Source: Lachnospiraceae bacterium
GTDB taxonomy: Bacteria > Bacillota > Clostridia > Lachnospirales > Lachnospiraceae
Reading direction: 5' to 3'
Assembly: GCA_003488965.1 (NCBI GenBank)
Contig: DNJW01000083.1
Coordinates: 47,042-56,829 of the forward strand
DNA length: 9,788 nt
Each line of letters opens with the position of its first letter. Positions within the stretch are counted from its first letter, which is position 1. The translations under genes and the position numbers were made by a program. A model generated the notes under the pieces. That model did no database searches and was not told where the DNA came from. It was given only the letters and a program-made list of their open reading frames with translations. This document shows positions 1-7,150 of the stretch, piece by piece.

Positions 1-42
1 AAAAGGATTTTCATGAAATATATTGTCAGAATATTCAGCAAG
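1..42 (+). repeat. Upstream copy of a foldback-repeat arm
   Basis: The first 42 bases match 9593-9634 in the same orientation at 38 of 42 positions by eye (differences at 12, 15, 16 and 21). They also match the reverse complement of the 9473-9505 arm. The best conserved core is the 21-base stretch 22-42, beginning ATTGTCAGAATATTC and ending AGCAAG. Similarity stops at 43. Because the window begins here, the rest of the element, if present, lies upstream and cannot be seen. The repeat contains a purine-rich AAAAGG and an ATG (13-15) that open an in-frame extension of the first gene. Confidence 0.85.
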
Positions 43-57
43 TATGATAAAATTCAG

Positions 58-63
58 AAAGGA
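58..63 (+). promoter_or_regulatory. Ribosome binding site that decides the start of the GT17-like gene
   Basis: AAAGGA sits 6 nt upstream of the ATG at 70. This supports starting translation at 70 rather than at the in-frame ATG at 13, which lies inside the repeat. Confidence 0.6.
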
Positions 64-69
64 CAACAT

Positions 70-930
70 ATGGTTTACGATAGTTTTCAGTTTTTCAATG
101 AATTGGATATCCTGCTTTTAAGGATGCATATTTTAAATGACGTGGTGGATAAATTTGTAATCAGTGAATCCACCGTTACGTTTTCAGGGGATGCAAAGCC
201 GCTTTATTATGCGGAAAATAAAGAGATGTTCAAGGAATTTGAACACAAGATTATTCATAATGTAGTGGATGATACGCCGATGGACTGCGATGCCTTTACG
301 AGGGACCATCATCAGAAATGTGCGGTAGCCAGGGGGCTTAAGGGATGCCGGCCGGATGATATCGTTATATTCAGCGATGTGGACGAGATTCCCAATCCGG
401 ACACTTTGGAAAAACTGCTTCCTGCCGTGGAGGACGGAAAGATTTACATGCTGGCACAGCGGCTTTTTTATTGCTATCTTGATATGGAAGAGGTTTCCGG
501 GAAGCTGCTTTCCGTTACGGGGGAATTTGAAGGGGTAGAGAAGCCGATGTGGCTCGGTACGAAGGTCTGCCGTTACAGTATGCTGGACAAATATACCACA
601 GAGGAACTGAGGAACAAAGAACAGAAGGAAGTGGGGGTGCGGGTGCCTGACGGCGGCTGGCATTTCAGCTATATGGGGGGAGGAAAGAACCAGTCCGTGG
701 AGGACAGGGTGAAGTATAAGATAAAAAGCGCCGCCCATCAGGAGTATAACAACCGCTCCACATTATCGAAGGTAAAGAAAAATATCAGGAATCATCAGGA
801 TATTTTCGGGCGGGATGCGCAGATGGTTCAGGTGAAGATTGATGAGACATTTCCGAAATATTTGAGAGAAAATATGGACAAGTATCAGTATCTTTTATAT
901 AAGAAACCGAAGTGGTATCAGTTTTGGTGA
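70..930 (+). CDS. GT17-family glycosyltransferase (beta-1,4-N-acetylglucosaminyltransferase-like)
   Basis: Probable cytoplasmic glycosyltransferase of 286 residues. The N-terminus VYDSFQFFNELDILLLRM, the segment around TFSGDAKPLYY, the DxD-type metal/nucleotide-sugar site SDVDEIPN (about residues 102-109) and GGWHFSYMGG (about 195-204) are the pattern I recognise as GT17, the family of the eukaryotic bisecting GlcNAc-transferase that also occurs in bacteria. No signal peptide or membrane segment is visible. The frame is open back to ATG 13, but that would add 19 residues encoded largely by the repeat at 1-42; GT17 proteins normally begin at the (M)xYDxFxFFNE segment, and ATG 70 has its own AAAGGA site. 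The donor and linkage cannot be read from sequence; GlcNAc transfer is only the family precedent. The gene is separated from the downstream block by a 114-bp gap with hairpins, so it may be transcribed or terminated separately. Family call fairly sure; start moderately sure. Confidence 0.85.
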   Translation: MVYDSFQFFNELDILLLRMHILNDVVDKFVISESTVTFSGDAKPLYYAENKEMFKEFEHKIIHNVVDDTPMDCDAFTRDHHQKCAVARGLKGCRPDDIVIFSDVDEIPNPDTLEKLLPAVEDGKIYMLAQRLFYCYLDMEEVSGKLLSVTGEFEGVEKPMWLGTKVCRYSMLDKYTTEELRNKEQKEVGVRVPDGGWHFSYMGGGKNQSVEDRVKYKIKSAAHQEYNNRSTLSKVKKNIRNHQDIFGRDAQMVQVKIDETFPKYLRENMDKYQYLLYKKPKWYQFW

Positions 931-987
931 AAACATTAAGAAACACTAATGCTGCAAAGAACACAGCCTAAGAGTTTCTAAATGTTT
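931..987 (+). other. Intergenic stem-loop directly after the GT17-like gene
   Basis: Bases 931-944 (AAACATTAAGAAAC) pair with 974-987 (GTTTCTAAATGTTT) at 13 of 14 positions. Within the 29-nt loop, GCTG at 951-954 can pair with CAGC at 964-967. The stem begins immediately after the TGA stop codon. It is AT-rich with no U-tract directly behind it, so it is not a textbook terminator. It could stabilise the upstream mRNA end or act together with the next hairpin. Pairing was found by eye, without an energy calculation. Confidence 0.45.
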
Positions 988-988
988 C

Positions 989-1016
989 GAAAAATGCCCA
1001 GAATACGGCATTTTTC
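989..1016 (+). terminator. Possible terminator or attenuator hairpin between the first and second genes
   Basis: GAAAAATGCC (989-998) is a perfect 10-bp complement of GGCATTTTTC (1007-1016), with an 8-nt loop. The A-tract in the left arm and T-tract in the right arm resemble a bidirectional Rho-independent terminator, but only three of ten pairs next to the loop are G-C/C-G rich and the T-tract is inside the stem. It lies 28 bp ahead of the next start codon, so read-through or partial termination could tune expression of the downstream block. No convincing promoter was seen between this hairpin and the next gene. Confidence 0.5.
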
Positions 1017-1044
1017 ATCTTAATTTAGTCAGCATGGAGACAGT

Positions 1045-2046
1045 ATGGTAGGAACAGAATTTATAAAGGGGCAGGGGCTGGGAAATCAGCTGTTTTGTTA
1101 TGTGTCTGCAAGGTGTATTGCCATGGATATGGGATATCAGTTCGGCACGGCGGGGCAGGAGCAGCTGGCGGTGAATATCCATAGCAAAAAGGGAATGTAT
1201 TTTATGGATATGGATATGGGTGTGCCTATAGAGGATAAAAGCGGATACAAGGTGTATCAGGAAAAAGAAAAAAGGATTTACTTAAAAAGCTGCGCCCATG
1301 ATATGGTTCACGGGTGCTATGTGGCCGATAATGATGAAGACATTTACGGGATAGAGGACGGTACGCTTATTTACGGAAATCTGCAGGCGGAAAAATATTT
1401 TCTTGCCCATAAAAAGGAAATAAAGGAATGGCTGAAGGTAAAAAAGGAATACGATTCCTACGAATATACCAGGGACAACCTATGCATAATCAATGTCCGG
1501 GGCGGGGAATATTCGGATAACCGTGCTTTGTTTTTGCAAAAAAAGTATTGGACAGATGCCATGGAACATATGAGAAGAATCCGGCCGGATATGGAATTCA
1601 GGATTGTAACGGATGATGTGGCGGCTGCAAAACGTATTTTGCCGGGGATAGAAGCCTGCCACTCGGAGCTGGCACAGGATTATGTAACATTAAAAAATGC
1701 AAAATATTTGATTTTATCAAATTCGTCTTTTGCGTTTTTTCCGGCGTTTACCAGCGAGACGGTAAAGACAGTTATCGCGCCGAAATACTGGGCGAGGCAT
1801 AATGTATCGGATGGATACTGGGCTTCAGGACAGAATATTTATGAAGGATTTCTGTATCAGGACAGGCAGGGAAGGCTTTTTGATGCCGGAGAATGCCGGA
1901 GGGAATGGATATCTTATAAAGAAAAGGGCGGACTGGCGACCAGAGAGAAAAGATTTACAGAGCGGGAAATCAAACTGCAGGAAAAGAAGGACAGGGTTTT
2001 CTACTGGACGGATAAGGTAAAGAACCGGCTTATGAGAGAAAGGTAA
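1045..2046 (+). CDS. GT11-like (alpha-1,2-fucosyltransferase-type) glycosyltransferase
   Basis: A 333-residue soluble protein. The N-terminal GQGLGNQLFCYVSARCIA (9-26) is the characteristic GDP-fucose fucosyltransferase opening (GGLGNQxFQYxxARxLA). Two further GT11 landmarks are present in altered form: NVRGGEY (150-156) where the family has HxRRGDY, and SNSSFAFFPA (225-234) where it has SNSSFSWWxA. In that family these belong to the GDP-fucose binding C-terminal lobe. The likely reaction is transfer of fucose or a related sugar from a GDP donor to a repeat-unit intermediate, but the altered motif leaves the donor uncertain. The last ~50 residues are charged and lysine/arginine rich (KRFTEREIKLQEKKD), possibly a helical tail that touches the membrane or a partner. 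The start is ATG 1045 with GGAGA 4 nt upstream. The stop is 18 nt before the next gene, consistent with one transcript. Confidence 0.82.
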   Translation: MVGTEFIKGQGLGNQLFCYVSARCIAMDMGYQFGTAGQEQLAVNIHSKKGMYFMDMDMGVPIEDKSGYKVYQEKEKRIYLKSCAHDMVHGCYVADNDEDIYGIEDGTLIYGNLQAEKYFLAHKKEIKEWLKVKKEYDSYEYTRDNLCIINVRGGEYSDNRALFLQKKYWTDAMEHMRRIRPDMEFRIVTDDVAAAKRILPGIEACHSELAQDYVTLKNAKYLILSNSSFAFFPAFTSETVKTVIAPKYWARHNVSDGYWASGQNIYEGFLYQDRQGRLFDAGECRREWISYKEKGGLATREKRFTEREIKLQEKKDRVFYWTDKVKNRLMRER

Positions 2047-2047
2047 A

Positions 2048-2053
2048 AAGGAG
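2048..2053 (+). promoter_or_regulatory. Ribosome binding site for the GT2 fusion gene
   Basis: AAGGAG lies just after the preceding stop codon. An ATG at 2060 is closer (6 nt) but out of frame and gives only a short peptide; the ATG at 2065 (11 nt away) opens the 819-codon frame and starts with the usual GT2 sequence MAKVSICIPAYNN, so 2065 is taken as the start. Confidence 0.6.
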
Positions 2054-2064
2054 CTTGAAATGCG

Positions 2065-4524
2065 ATGGCAAAGGTTTCTATTTGTATTCCGGCATATAAT
2101 AATGAACAGTCGGTAAGAAGGCTGCTGGAATCTATTGAAAGGCAGAAATTCAAAGACTATGAAGTGGTTATAACCGATGATTCTGACGGGGAAGGCATAA
2201 GAAAGCTGGCGGAAGAAAAAGGATATATAAAATATTATAAAAATAAGACTGCTCTTGGCGCTGCGGCAAACTGGAATGCCGCAATCGGAAAAAGCAGCGG
2301 CGAATATGTGAAAATCATGCATCATGACGACTGGTTCACGGACGCGGACAGCCTGCAGAATTTTGTCGATATGCTGGAGCAGCATCCCGAAGCAGGGATG
2401 GCATTTTCCGGAAGCCGGCAGGAAGAAGAAGGAAGAAGCTATGAACGTTTTATCGCGGCGGAGGATGCGGCATTGATTGAAAGGGATTACCGCAATCTTT
2501 TTCTTGGAAATACCATTGGTGCGCCCAGCGGAACGATTGTCAGAAGAAGTGTGCTGGAAAATCCGGTTCAAGAAAACGGACAAGGGGATAAAAGCAAAAA
2601 AGAAGGCATTGCATATGATAAAAATCTGACCTGGCTGGTAGATATGGACTATTATATGAATATTCTAAAGCACAACTCTCGTTTTGTGTATACGGAAAAA
2701 CCGCTGGTGTCGATTGGAATCAGCAAGGAGCAGCTGACGGAGACGTGCAAAGACGATAAAGCGCTGCATGCTTTTGAATATGGTTATGTATATCAGAAAT
2801 ACCAGCTGGGAGACTGCGGGGAATGCCGCAGGAAATTAATCCGTCTGCTGGCGGATGCGGGGAAAAGCAGAGAAGAAGCACAGACCTATGGGATTACGGA
2901 AAAAGAGTATACGGAGGAAAAGCGCAGGAAGCTGTTGAGTAAATGCCGTTGGAAGCTGATGCATCTGGCGGATAAGGAGAGCATCTTTTTGCTGCTTCTG
3001 CTGGTGTTCATTTTCAGCCTGCTCCCGATATTGGGGCTTTCTGCGGTAAATCATGCTACGGGAGATGATTTAGGATACGGCATATATACCCATGCGGCAT
3101 GGAGGGATACCCATTCCCTTTGGGAAGTGATGAAAGCTTCCGGAAAGACGATACGGCAATATTACTACGGATGGCAGGGAACTTGGCTTTCGGTTTTTTT
3201 CTTTTCCCTGCAGCCGGAGGTGTTTTCCCCGAAGGCTTATGTGATTGTTCCTTTTCTTATGCTGGGACTGTGGCTGGGAAGCACATGGATATTGTCCCAT
3301 TATCTGCTGGTAAAGAAGGCCGGTTTTTCCAGAGCATGTTTTGGTTCCCTCTATCTGCTGTTTGCTATGGCAGGAATCCAGTTCGTGCCCAGTACCAGGT
3401 CGGCGATTTTCTGGTATAACGGAACGGCCCACTACATTATCCCCTATGCCATTGCCTTGACGGGTATTTATTTTTATTTAAAATTTATAGATGGGGAAAA
3501 GAAAAAAAGGAGCTATATCTGCTTATCCCTCTGCATGGCAATGCTGGGCGGCGTGAATTATCAGGCAGCGCTTATGGCGCCTGTTATCATGGTGCTGCTG
3601 GCATTATGTCAGTGGAAAAATAAAGAGAAGAGAACAAGGGCGGTATATTGTATTTTCCCGCTGCTTCTTGAAATGGCAGGGCTTATCGTCAGCATGACAG
3701 CTCCGGGCAATAAGGTAAGGGGCGGGGAAGAATTCGGGTTCAGCGTTTCTGCGGCAGTGGGAACAGTATTGTCATGCTTTGTCAGGGGAATCGTACAGGC
3801 AGTGGAATATATAAAAGAACATCCTCTTCTTTTGCTGTTGTTTGCAGCTGCGGCGGTGATTGTCTGGTATTCTGCAAAAGAGGAAGGAGAAAAAGGGAAA
3901 TATCCTCTTCCCGGTTTGTTTGCGGTGCTTTCCTATTGTGTATACTGTGCCGTGTTCGCGCCGGAAATTTATGCCGGGGTGGAAGTGTCCGGCGGCGTAT
4001 ATAATATGAATTACTATATGTTTTTGTTTATGGTGTTTAGTGATATAATATACATAACCGGGGCAGTGCAACAGCAAGTGCACTGGCTGTTGCGCTGGAA
4101 AAATAAGAGGGCGTTAAGCGGAGACTCTGCTTCGGAAACGGTAAGAGCGGAGGAAACAGAGAGAAGGGAAAAAAGAGAAACGGTATTTTTCTTTGGCTCC
4201 GCAGTTCTGGCGGTTTTGTTTTTATTCCTTTTCAAAGGAGATATAAAAACGACTGCCACCTATCAGTCAATAGAGTATATCAAGAGCGGGCAGGCGGCGG
4301 ATTATAAGGCGCAGATGGAATACCAGCTATCCGTCCTTTTGGATGATAACGTGAAGGATGTAGTGCTTCCGGCATTAAATGATAATCAGGGTCCGCTGAT
4401 GCATATGCCTATTACGGACAATCCGGACGGATGGACTAATATCAATACCAAGATGTTTTATAACAAAGACAGTGTTGTTTCCGTATCGAAAGAGGTATGG
4501 GATGAAATACAGGGAATGGATTAA
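2065..4524 (+). CDS. GT2 glycosyltransferase fused to a large polytopic (GT-C-like / DUF6056-like) membrane domain
   Basis: An 819-residue two-part protein. Residues 1 to about 250 are a GT-A fold GT2 transferase: VSICIPAYNNEQSVRRLLES at the N-terminus, nucleotide-binding ITDDSDG (36-42), the DxD-equivalent HHDDW (86-90), and WLVDMDYYMNI (190-200) where GT2 enzymes carry acceptor-side acidic residues. A charged linker (about 250-303) follows. From about 306 there are roughly ten or eleven hydrophobic segments (near 306-328, 391-411, 423-440, 453-472, 484-516, 527-545, 587-602, 617-633, 647-668, 707-723) and a soluble tail of about 95 residues (725-819). Right after the first membrane segment comes NHATGDDLGYG (329-339); an acidic pair in the first external loop is a hallmark of GT-C transferases, and this half looks like the DUF6056 family of uncharacterised membrane proteins (recognition from memory). 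Inferred role: cytosolic sugar transfer plus a lipid-linked sugar transfer or another membrane step. No frameshift or internal stop separates the halves. It lies between the GT11-like and Wzy-like genes. Confidence 0.8.
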   Translation: MAKVSICIPAYNNEQSVRRLLESIERQKFKDYEVVITDDSDGEGIRKLAEEKGYIKYYKNKTALGAAANWNAAIGKSSGEYVKIMHHDDWFTDADSLQNFVDMLEQHPEAGMAFSGSRQEEEGRSYERFIAAEDAALIERDYRNLFLGNTIGAPSGTIVRRSVLENPVQENGQGDKSKKEGIAYDKNLTWLVDMDYYMNILKHNSRFVYTEKPLVSIGISKEQLTETCKDDKALHAFEYGYVYQKYQLGDCGECRRKLIRLLADAGKSREEAQTYGITEKEYTEEKRRKLLSKCRWKLMHLADKESIFLLLLLVFIFSLLPILGLSAVNHATGDDLGYGIYTHAAWRDTHSLWEVMKASGKTIRQYYYGWQGTWLSVFFFSLQPEVFSPKAYVIVPFLMLGLWLGSTWILSHYLLVKKAGFSRACFGSLYLLFAMAGIQFVPSTRSAIFWYNGTAHYIIPYAIALTGIYFYLKFIDGEKKKRSYICLSLCMAMLGGVNYQAALMAPVIMVLLALCQWKNKEKRTRAVYCIFPLLLEMAGLIVSMTAPGNKVRGGEEFGFSVSAAVGTVLSCFVRGIVQAVEYIKEHPLLLLLFAAAAVIVWYSAKEEGEKGKYPLPGLFAVLSYCVYCAVFAPEIYAGVEVSGGVYNMNYYMFLFMVFSDIIYITGAVQQQVHWLLRWKNKRALSGDSASETVRAEETERREKRETVFFFGSAVLAVLFLFLFKGDIKTTATYQSIEYIKSGQAADYKAQMEYQLSVLLDDNVKDVVLPALNDNQGPLMHMPITDNPDGWTNINTKMFYNKDSVVSVSKEVWDEIQGMD

Positions 4525-4526
4525 AG

Positions 4527-5735
4527 GTGGAAAAAAAATTATCTGAAGTCAAACTTTATATGGACAGGATTGGAACATGGCTGCTGTATATGAGCGTAAC
4601 CTTGGAGATTGTTATTGTCATTATCGATAAAAGCAATTATACCAACCCTATAGAGGGACAGCTGTTCCGGATTACCTTTCTATTGGCGGCGTTCAAGGTG
4701 CTTTGCACAAAGTATTCGCTAAAGGAATGGGCGGCAATGCTGGCGGCGGGGATTTTGGGATTTGTATCCTATAAGGTGACGGGGCGCAATGAGATATTGC
4801 GTATTGTTGTCTTTATTGCGGCATGCAAGGGCACAGATATAAAAAGGCTTTTGAAATATGTTTTTTATATGACAGCGGCAGGCTGCCTTCTGCTGGTTGT
4901 CTTATCGGCAACGGGAATCTATGGTGGGCTGGCTCTGGAGTCCGATTTCGGAAGAGGATATACCCAGGTGCGGTATTGTTTTGGGCTTGGCCATCCAAAC
5001 GCGCTTCACTGTATGTTCATGATGCTGGTCTTTTTGGGCTTATACTTGTATAATGAGAAAATGAAGTGGTATGCTTATGCTATATTGTTTGCGTCAAATT
5101 ATGCATTATACCTTTTGACAGATTCCAATACAGGCATGCTTATAACCTTCTGCGGCATTTTCGGCGCAGTTATTCTGCATTACTGGAAAGGGCTGAAAGA
5201 GAAAAAATGGATTTATGCAGCAGGGGCGGCAGTGTTTTTGTTCTGTGCCGGTTTTTCGGTGCTGGTAGCCGACAGCAGGGTCGCCAGGCCGAATTATTAT
5301 ACTTACCGGTTTGACAATCCCTGGGTAGGAGAGGTGGAATCCCATTTGAACGGCAGAATCAGGGATTTATACTATGGCTCTGTAGACTGCGAGGGGACTA
5401 CGGCGACTTGGTCTTTATTTTCCGTGCCGGAAAATAATTATTATTTTGATATGGGGTTTGTGCGGCTGTTTTACTGGTACGGTATCATTCCCGGCCTGAT
5501 TTATCTGGTTTTGAACGTGCTGCTGATAAGGCAGTTTTATAAAAAAGAAGATGGGATGGGGCTGGTTATGGTAAGCGCGCTGGCTGTCTATACTGTAGTG
5601 GAGGCTCATCTGGTTTCCGTATATATCGGGAGAAACTATATCCTTTTTCTGATGGGCATGTATGGCAGCAGTATGCTGGGGCTTGATTCTGATAAAGAGA
5701 TGTATTTATGGTCATTCATAGGAGCATGTTTATAA
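4527..5735 (+). CDS. wzy: Wzy-like polysaccharide polymerase (O-antigen ligase/polymerase family)
   Basis: A 402-residue protein with about ten predicted membrane segments and one long external loop (about 247-315). RYCFGLGHPNALHC (149-162) and the loop sequence HLNGRIRDLYYG (273-284), followed by NNYYFDMGFVRLFYWYGIIPG (303-323), are the arrangement seen in Wzy-type polymerases of Firmicutes capsule loci; Arg and His residues in such loops are implicated in chain transfer. The role would be joining undecaprenyl-PP-linked repeat units outside the membrane. The GTG start lies 2 nt after the preceding stop; AGGGA at 4511-4515 is a plausible ribosome site 11 nt upstream. An internal in-frame ATG at 4560 has no good site and is less likely. 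Sequence conservation in this family is low, so polymerase versus ligase cannot be separated by sequence alone; polymerase is favoured by the locus. Confidence 0.82.
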   Translation: MEKKLSEVKLYMDRIGTWLLYMSVTLEIVIVIIDKSNYTNPIEGQLFRITFLLAAFKVLCTKYSLKEWAAMLAAGILGFVSYKVTGRNEILRIVVFIAACKGTDIKRLLKYVFYMTAAGCLLLVVLSATGIYGGLALESDFGRGYTQVRYCFGLGHPNALHCMFMMLVFLGLYLYNEKMKWYAYAILFASNYALYLLTDSNTGMLITFCGIFGAVILHYWKGLKEKKWIYAAGAAVFLFCAGFSVLVADSRVARPNYYTYRFDNPWVGEVESHLNGRIRDLYYGSVDCEGTTATWSLFSVPENNYYFDMGFVRLFYWYGIIPGLIYLVLNVLLIRQFYKKEDGMGLVMVSALAVYTVVEAHLVSVYIGRNYILFLMGMYGSSMLGLDSDKEMYLWSFIGACL

Positions 5736-5737
5736 CG

Positions 5738-7150
5738 ATGAAACAGAAGAACAAGATTATAGAAGTATATGGTTTATGGTTTGCAGATTTAATAAGTATT
5801 CTGGTGACATTTATTGCAGCTACCTATATCCGTTTCGGAAATTTCAGGGATATGGGCGATAAAAGCATACATTTTCTTGTATGCGTCTGTCTGCTGCTTT
5901 TTTGTACTGTCTATAGTTTCTTTTTTGACTGGAACAGGAATTTCCTGAAACGGGGTATATGGAAGGAAGGGATGGCGGTATTCCAGTACAATGCCATTAT
6001 GCTTCTGGTGGTAAACCTGTTAATGACCATGCTGAAGTGGGCGGATATTTTTTCACGTCTGGTGCTGTTTTATTTTTTTATACTTAATATATTGCTGTCG
6101 CTTGCCATTCATACGGTGATAAAAAAATCTATGCATACCTATTATTCCATGGGGCAGAATGCGGTAAAGGTGATGGTGGTGACCCAGAGCAATCTGATTG
6201 ACGAGACGCTGGATAGGCTGGAAAGAGATTTGGATATTTACTATCAGATTGTCGCCTTGGTTTGTATTGATTATAATATGGAGGGAAAGATAATCAGAGG
6301 TATCCCTGTGGTGGCCGGAAAGGAAGATTTGATTGAGGTGGCTACACAGATGGCTTTGGATGAGGTGTTCCTAAATCTTCCGGGCATTTCCCAAAGCAAT
6401 ATGGAAAGTATTATCCGTGGATTTGAGGATATGGGAGTAGACTGCCATTACAGCCTGGAGCTGCCGGGGGGAGATGCCAACCGCAGCAAGGTGGAAAGCT
6501 TCGGAAATTATACGGTGATTACGTACACCCGTTTCCAGAGCAGCTATAAACGGATGATGATTAAGCGTGTGATGGATATACTGGGAGGACTGGTAGGAAT
6601 GCTGATTACCCTGGTATTCCTGCCCTTCGTGGCTATTGCCATCAAGCTGGATTCTAAAGGTCCGGTACTGTTTTCCCAGATACGGATAGGAAGAAACGGC
6701 CGGCGGTTTAAAATCTATAAATTCCGTTCCATGTATATTGATGCGGAAGAGAGGAAAAAAGAACTGGAAGCAAAAAATGAGATGCAGGGTCTGATGTTTA
6801 AGATAGAAAACGATCCGAGGATTACCAAGGTAGGGGCGTTCTTAAGGAAGACAAGCATTGACGAGCTGCCACAGTTTTATAATGTGTTTAAAGGAGATAT
6901 GAGCCTTGTGGGAACCAGACCTCCCACTGCGGATGAATTCGAAAAATATAACCAGTATTACCGCAGGAGAATCAGCATGACTCCGGGGCTGACCGGTATG
7001 TGGCAGGTGAGTGGAAGAAGCGATATCGAGGATTTTGACGATGTAGTAAAATATGACCTGATGTATATCGATAACTGGTCTTTGCGTCTGGATATCAAAA
7101 TCTTGTTTCAGACAATAGGGGTTGTATTATTCGGAAAAGGAGCGAAATAA
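5738..7150 (+). CDS. Polyprenyl-phosphate sugar phosphotransferase (initiating transferase, WbaP/WcaJ type)
   Basis: Starts repeat-unit synthesis by moving a sugar-1-phosphate from a nucleotide sugar to undecaprenyl phosphate. The 470-residue product (from ATG 5738) has four N-terminal membrane helices (about 9-33, 44-63, 78-100, 105-127), a cytosolic Rossmann-like middle domain (about 140-260), a reentrant hydrophobic segment (about 278-303) and the C-terminal bacterial sugar transferase domain. Visible landmarks are KIYKFRSM (325-332), the Asp-Glu catalytic pair in SIDELPQF (D375, E376), GDMSLVGTRPP (386-396) and PGLTGMWQVSGRS (416-428). This is the full-length five-helix architecture, not the short PglC/WecP-like form. 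The frame is open from ATG 5708, which would overlap the polymerase gene by 28 bp. ATG 5738, two bases after that gene's stop with AGGAG at 5720-5724, gives the more usual N-terminus MKQKNKIIEVYGLWFADL. The sugar (often Glc, Gal, GlcNAc or a derivative) cannot be told from the sequence. Confidence 0.93.
   Translation: MKQKNKIIEVYGLWFADLISILVTFIAATYIRFGNFRDMGDKSIHFLVCVCLLLFCTVYSFFFDWNRNFLKRGIWKEGMAVFQYNAIMLLVVNLLMTMLKWADIFSRLVLFYFFILNILLSLAIHTVIKKSMHTYYSMGQNAVKVMVVTQSNLIDETLDRLERDLDIYYQIVALVCIDYNMEGKIIRGIPVVAGKEDLIEVATQMALDEVFLNLPGISQSNMESIIRGFEDMGVDCHYSLELPGGDANRSKVESFGNYTVITYTRFQSSYKRMMIKRVMDILGGLVGMLITLVFLPFVAIAIKLDSKGPVLFSQIRIGRNGRRFKIYKFRSMYIDAEERKKELEAKNEMQGLMFKIENDPRITKVGAFLRKTSIDELPQFYNVFKGDMSLVGTRPPTADEFEKYNQYYRRRISMTPGLTGMWQVSGRSDIEDFDDVVKYDLMYIDNWSLRLDIKILFQTIGVVLFGKGAK

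Noticed and set aside
23..51. Promoter-like pair TTGTCA and GATAAA with a 17-bp spacer in the upstream repeat
   Set aside because: The -10 match is only 4 of 6, and transcription would begin about on top of the ribosome site at 58-63. Mentioned in a finding but not called as a promoter.
184..738. Minus-strand open frame (184 codons) opposite the GT17-like gene
   Set aside because: It is antisense to a gene with recognisable catalytic motifs, and its translation shows no family signature.
1825..2583. Long minus-strand open frame (252 codons) across the GT11/GT2 junction
   Set aside because: It lies antisense to two well-supported genes, its translation is rich in Phe/Ile/Arg with no domain, and the plus-strand genes carry clear conserved motifs.
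4064..4097. 11-bp intragenic hairpin (CAGTGCAACAG with CTGTTGCGCTG, one G-T pair) inside the GT2 fusion gene
   Set aside because: One stem of this length is roughly what chance allows in nearly 10 kb; it lies within a well-kept reading frame and has no associated signal.
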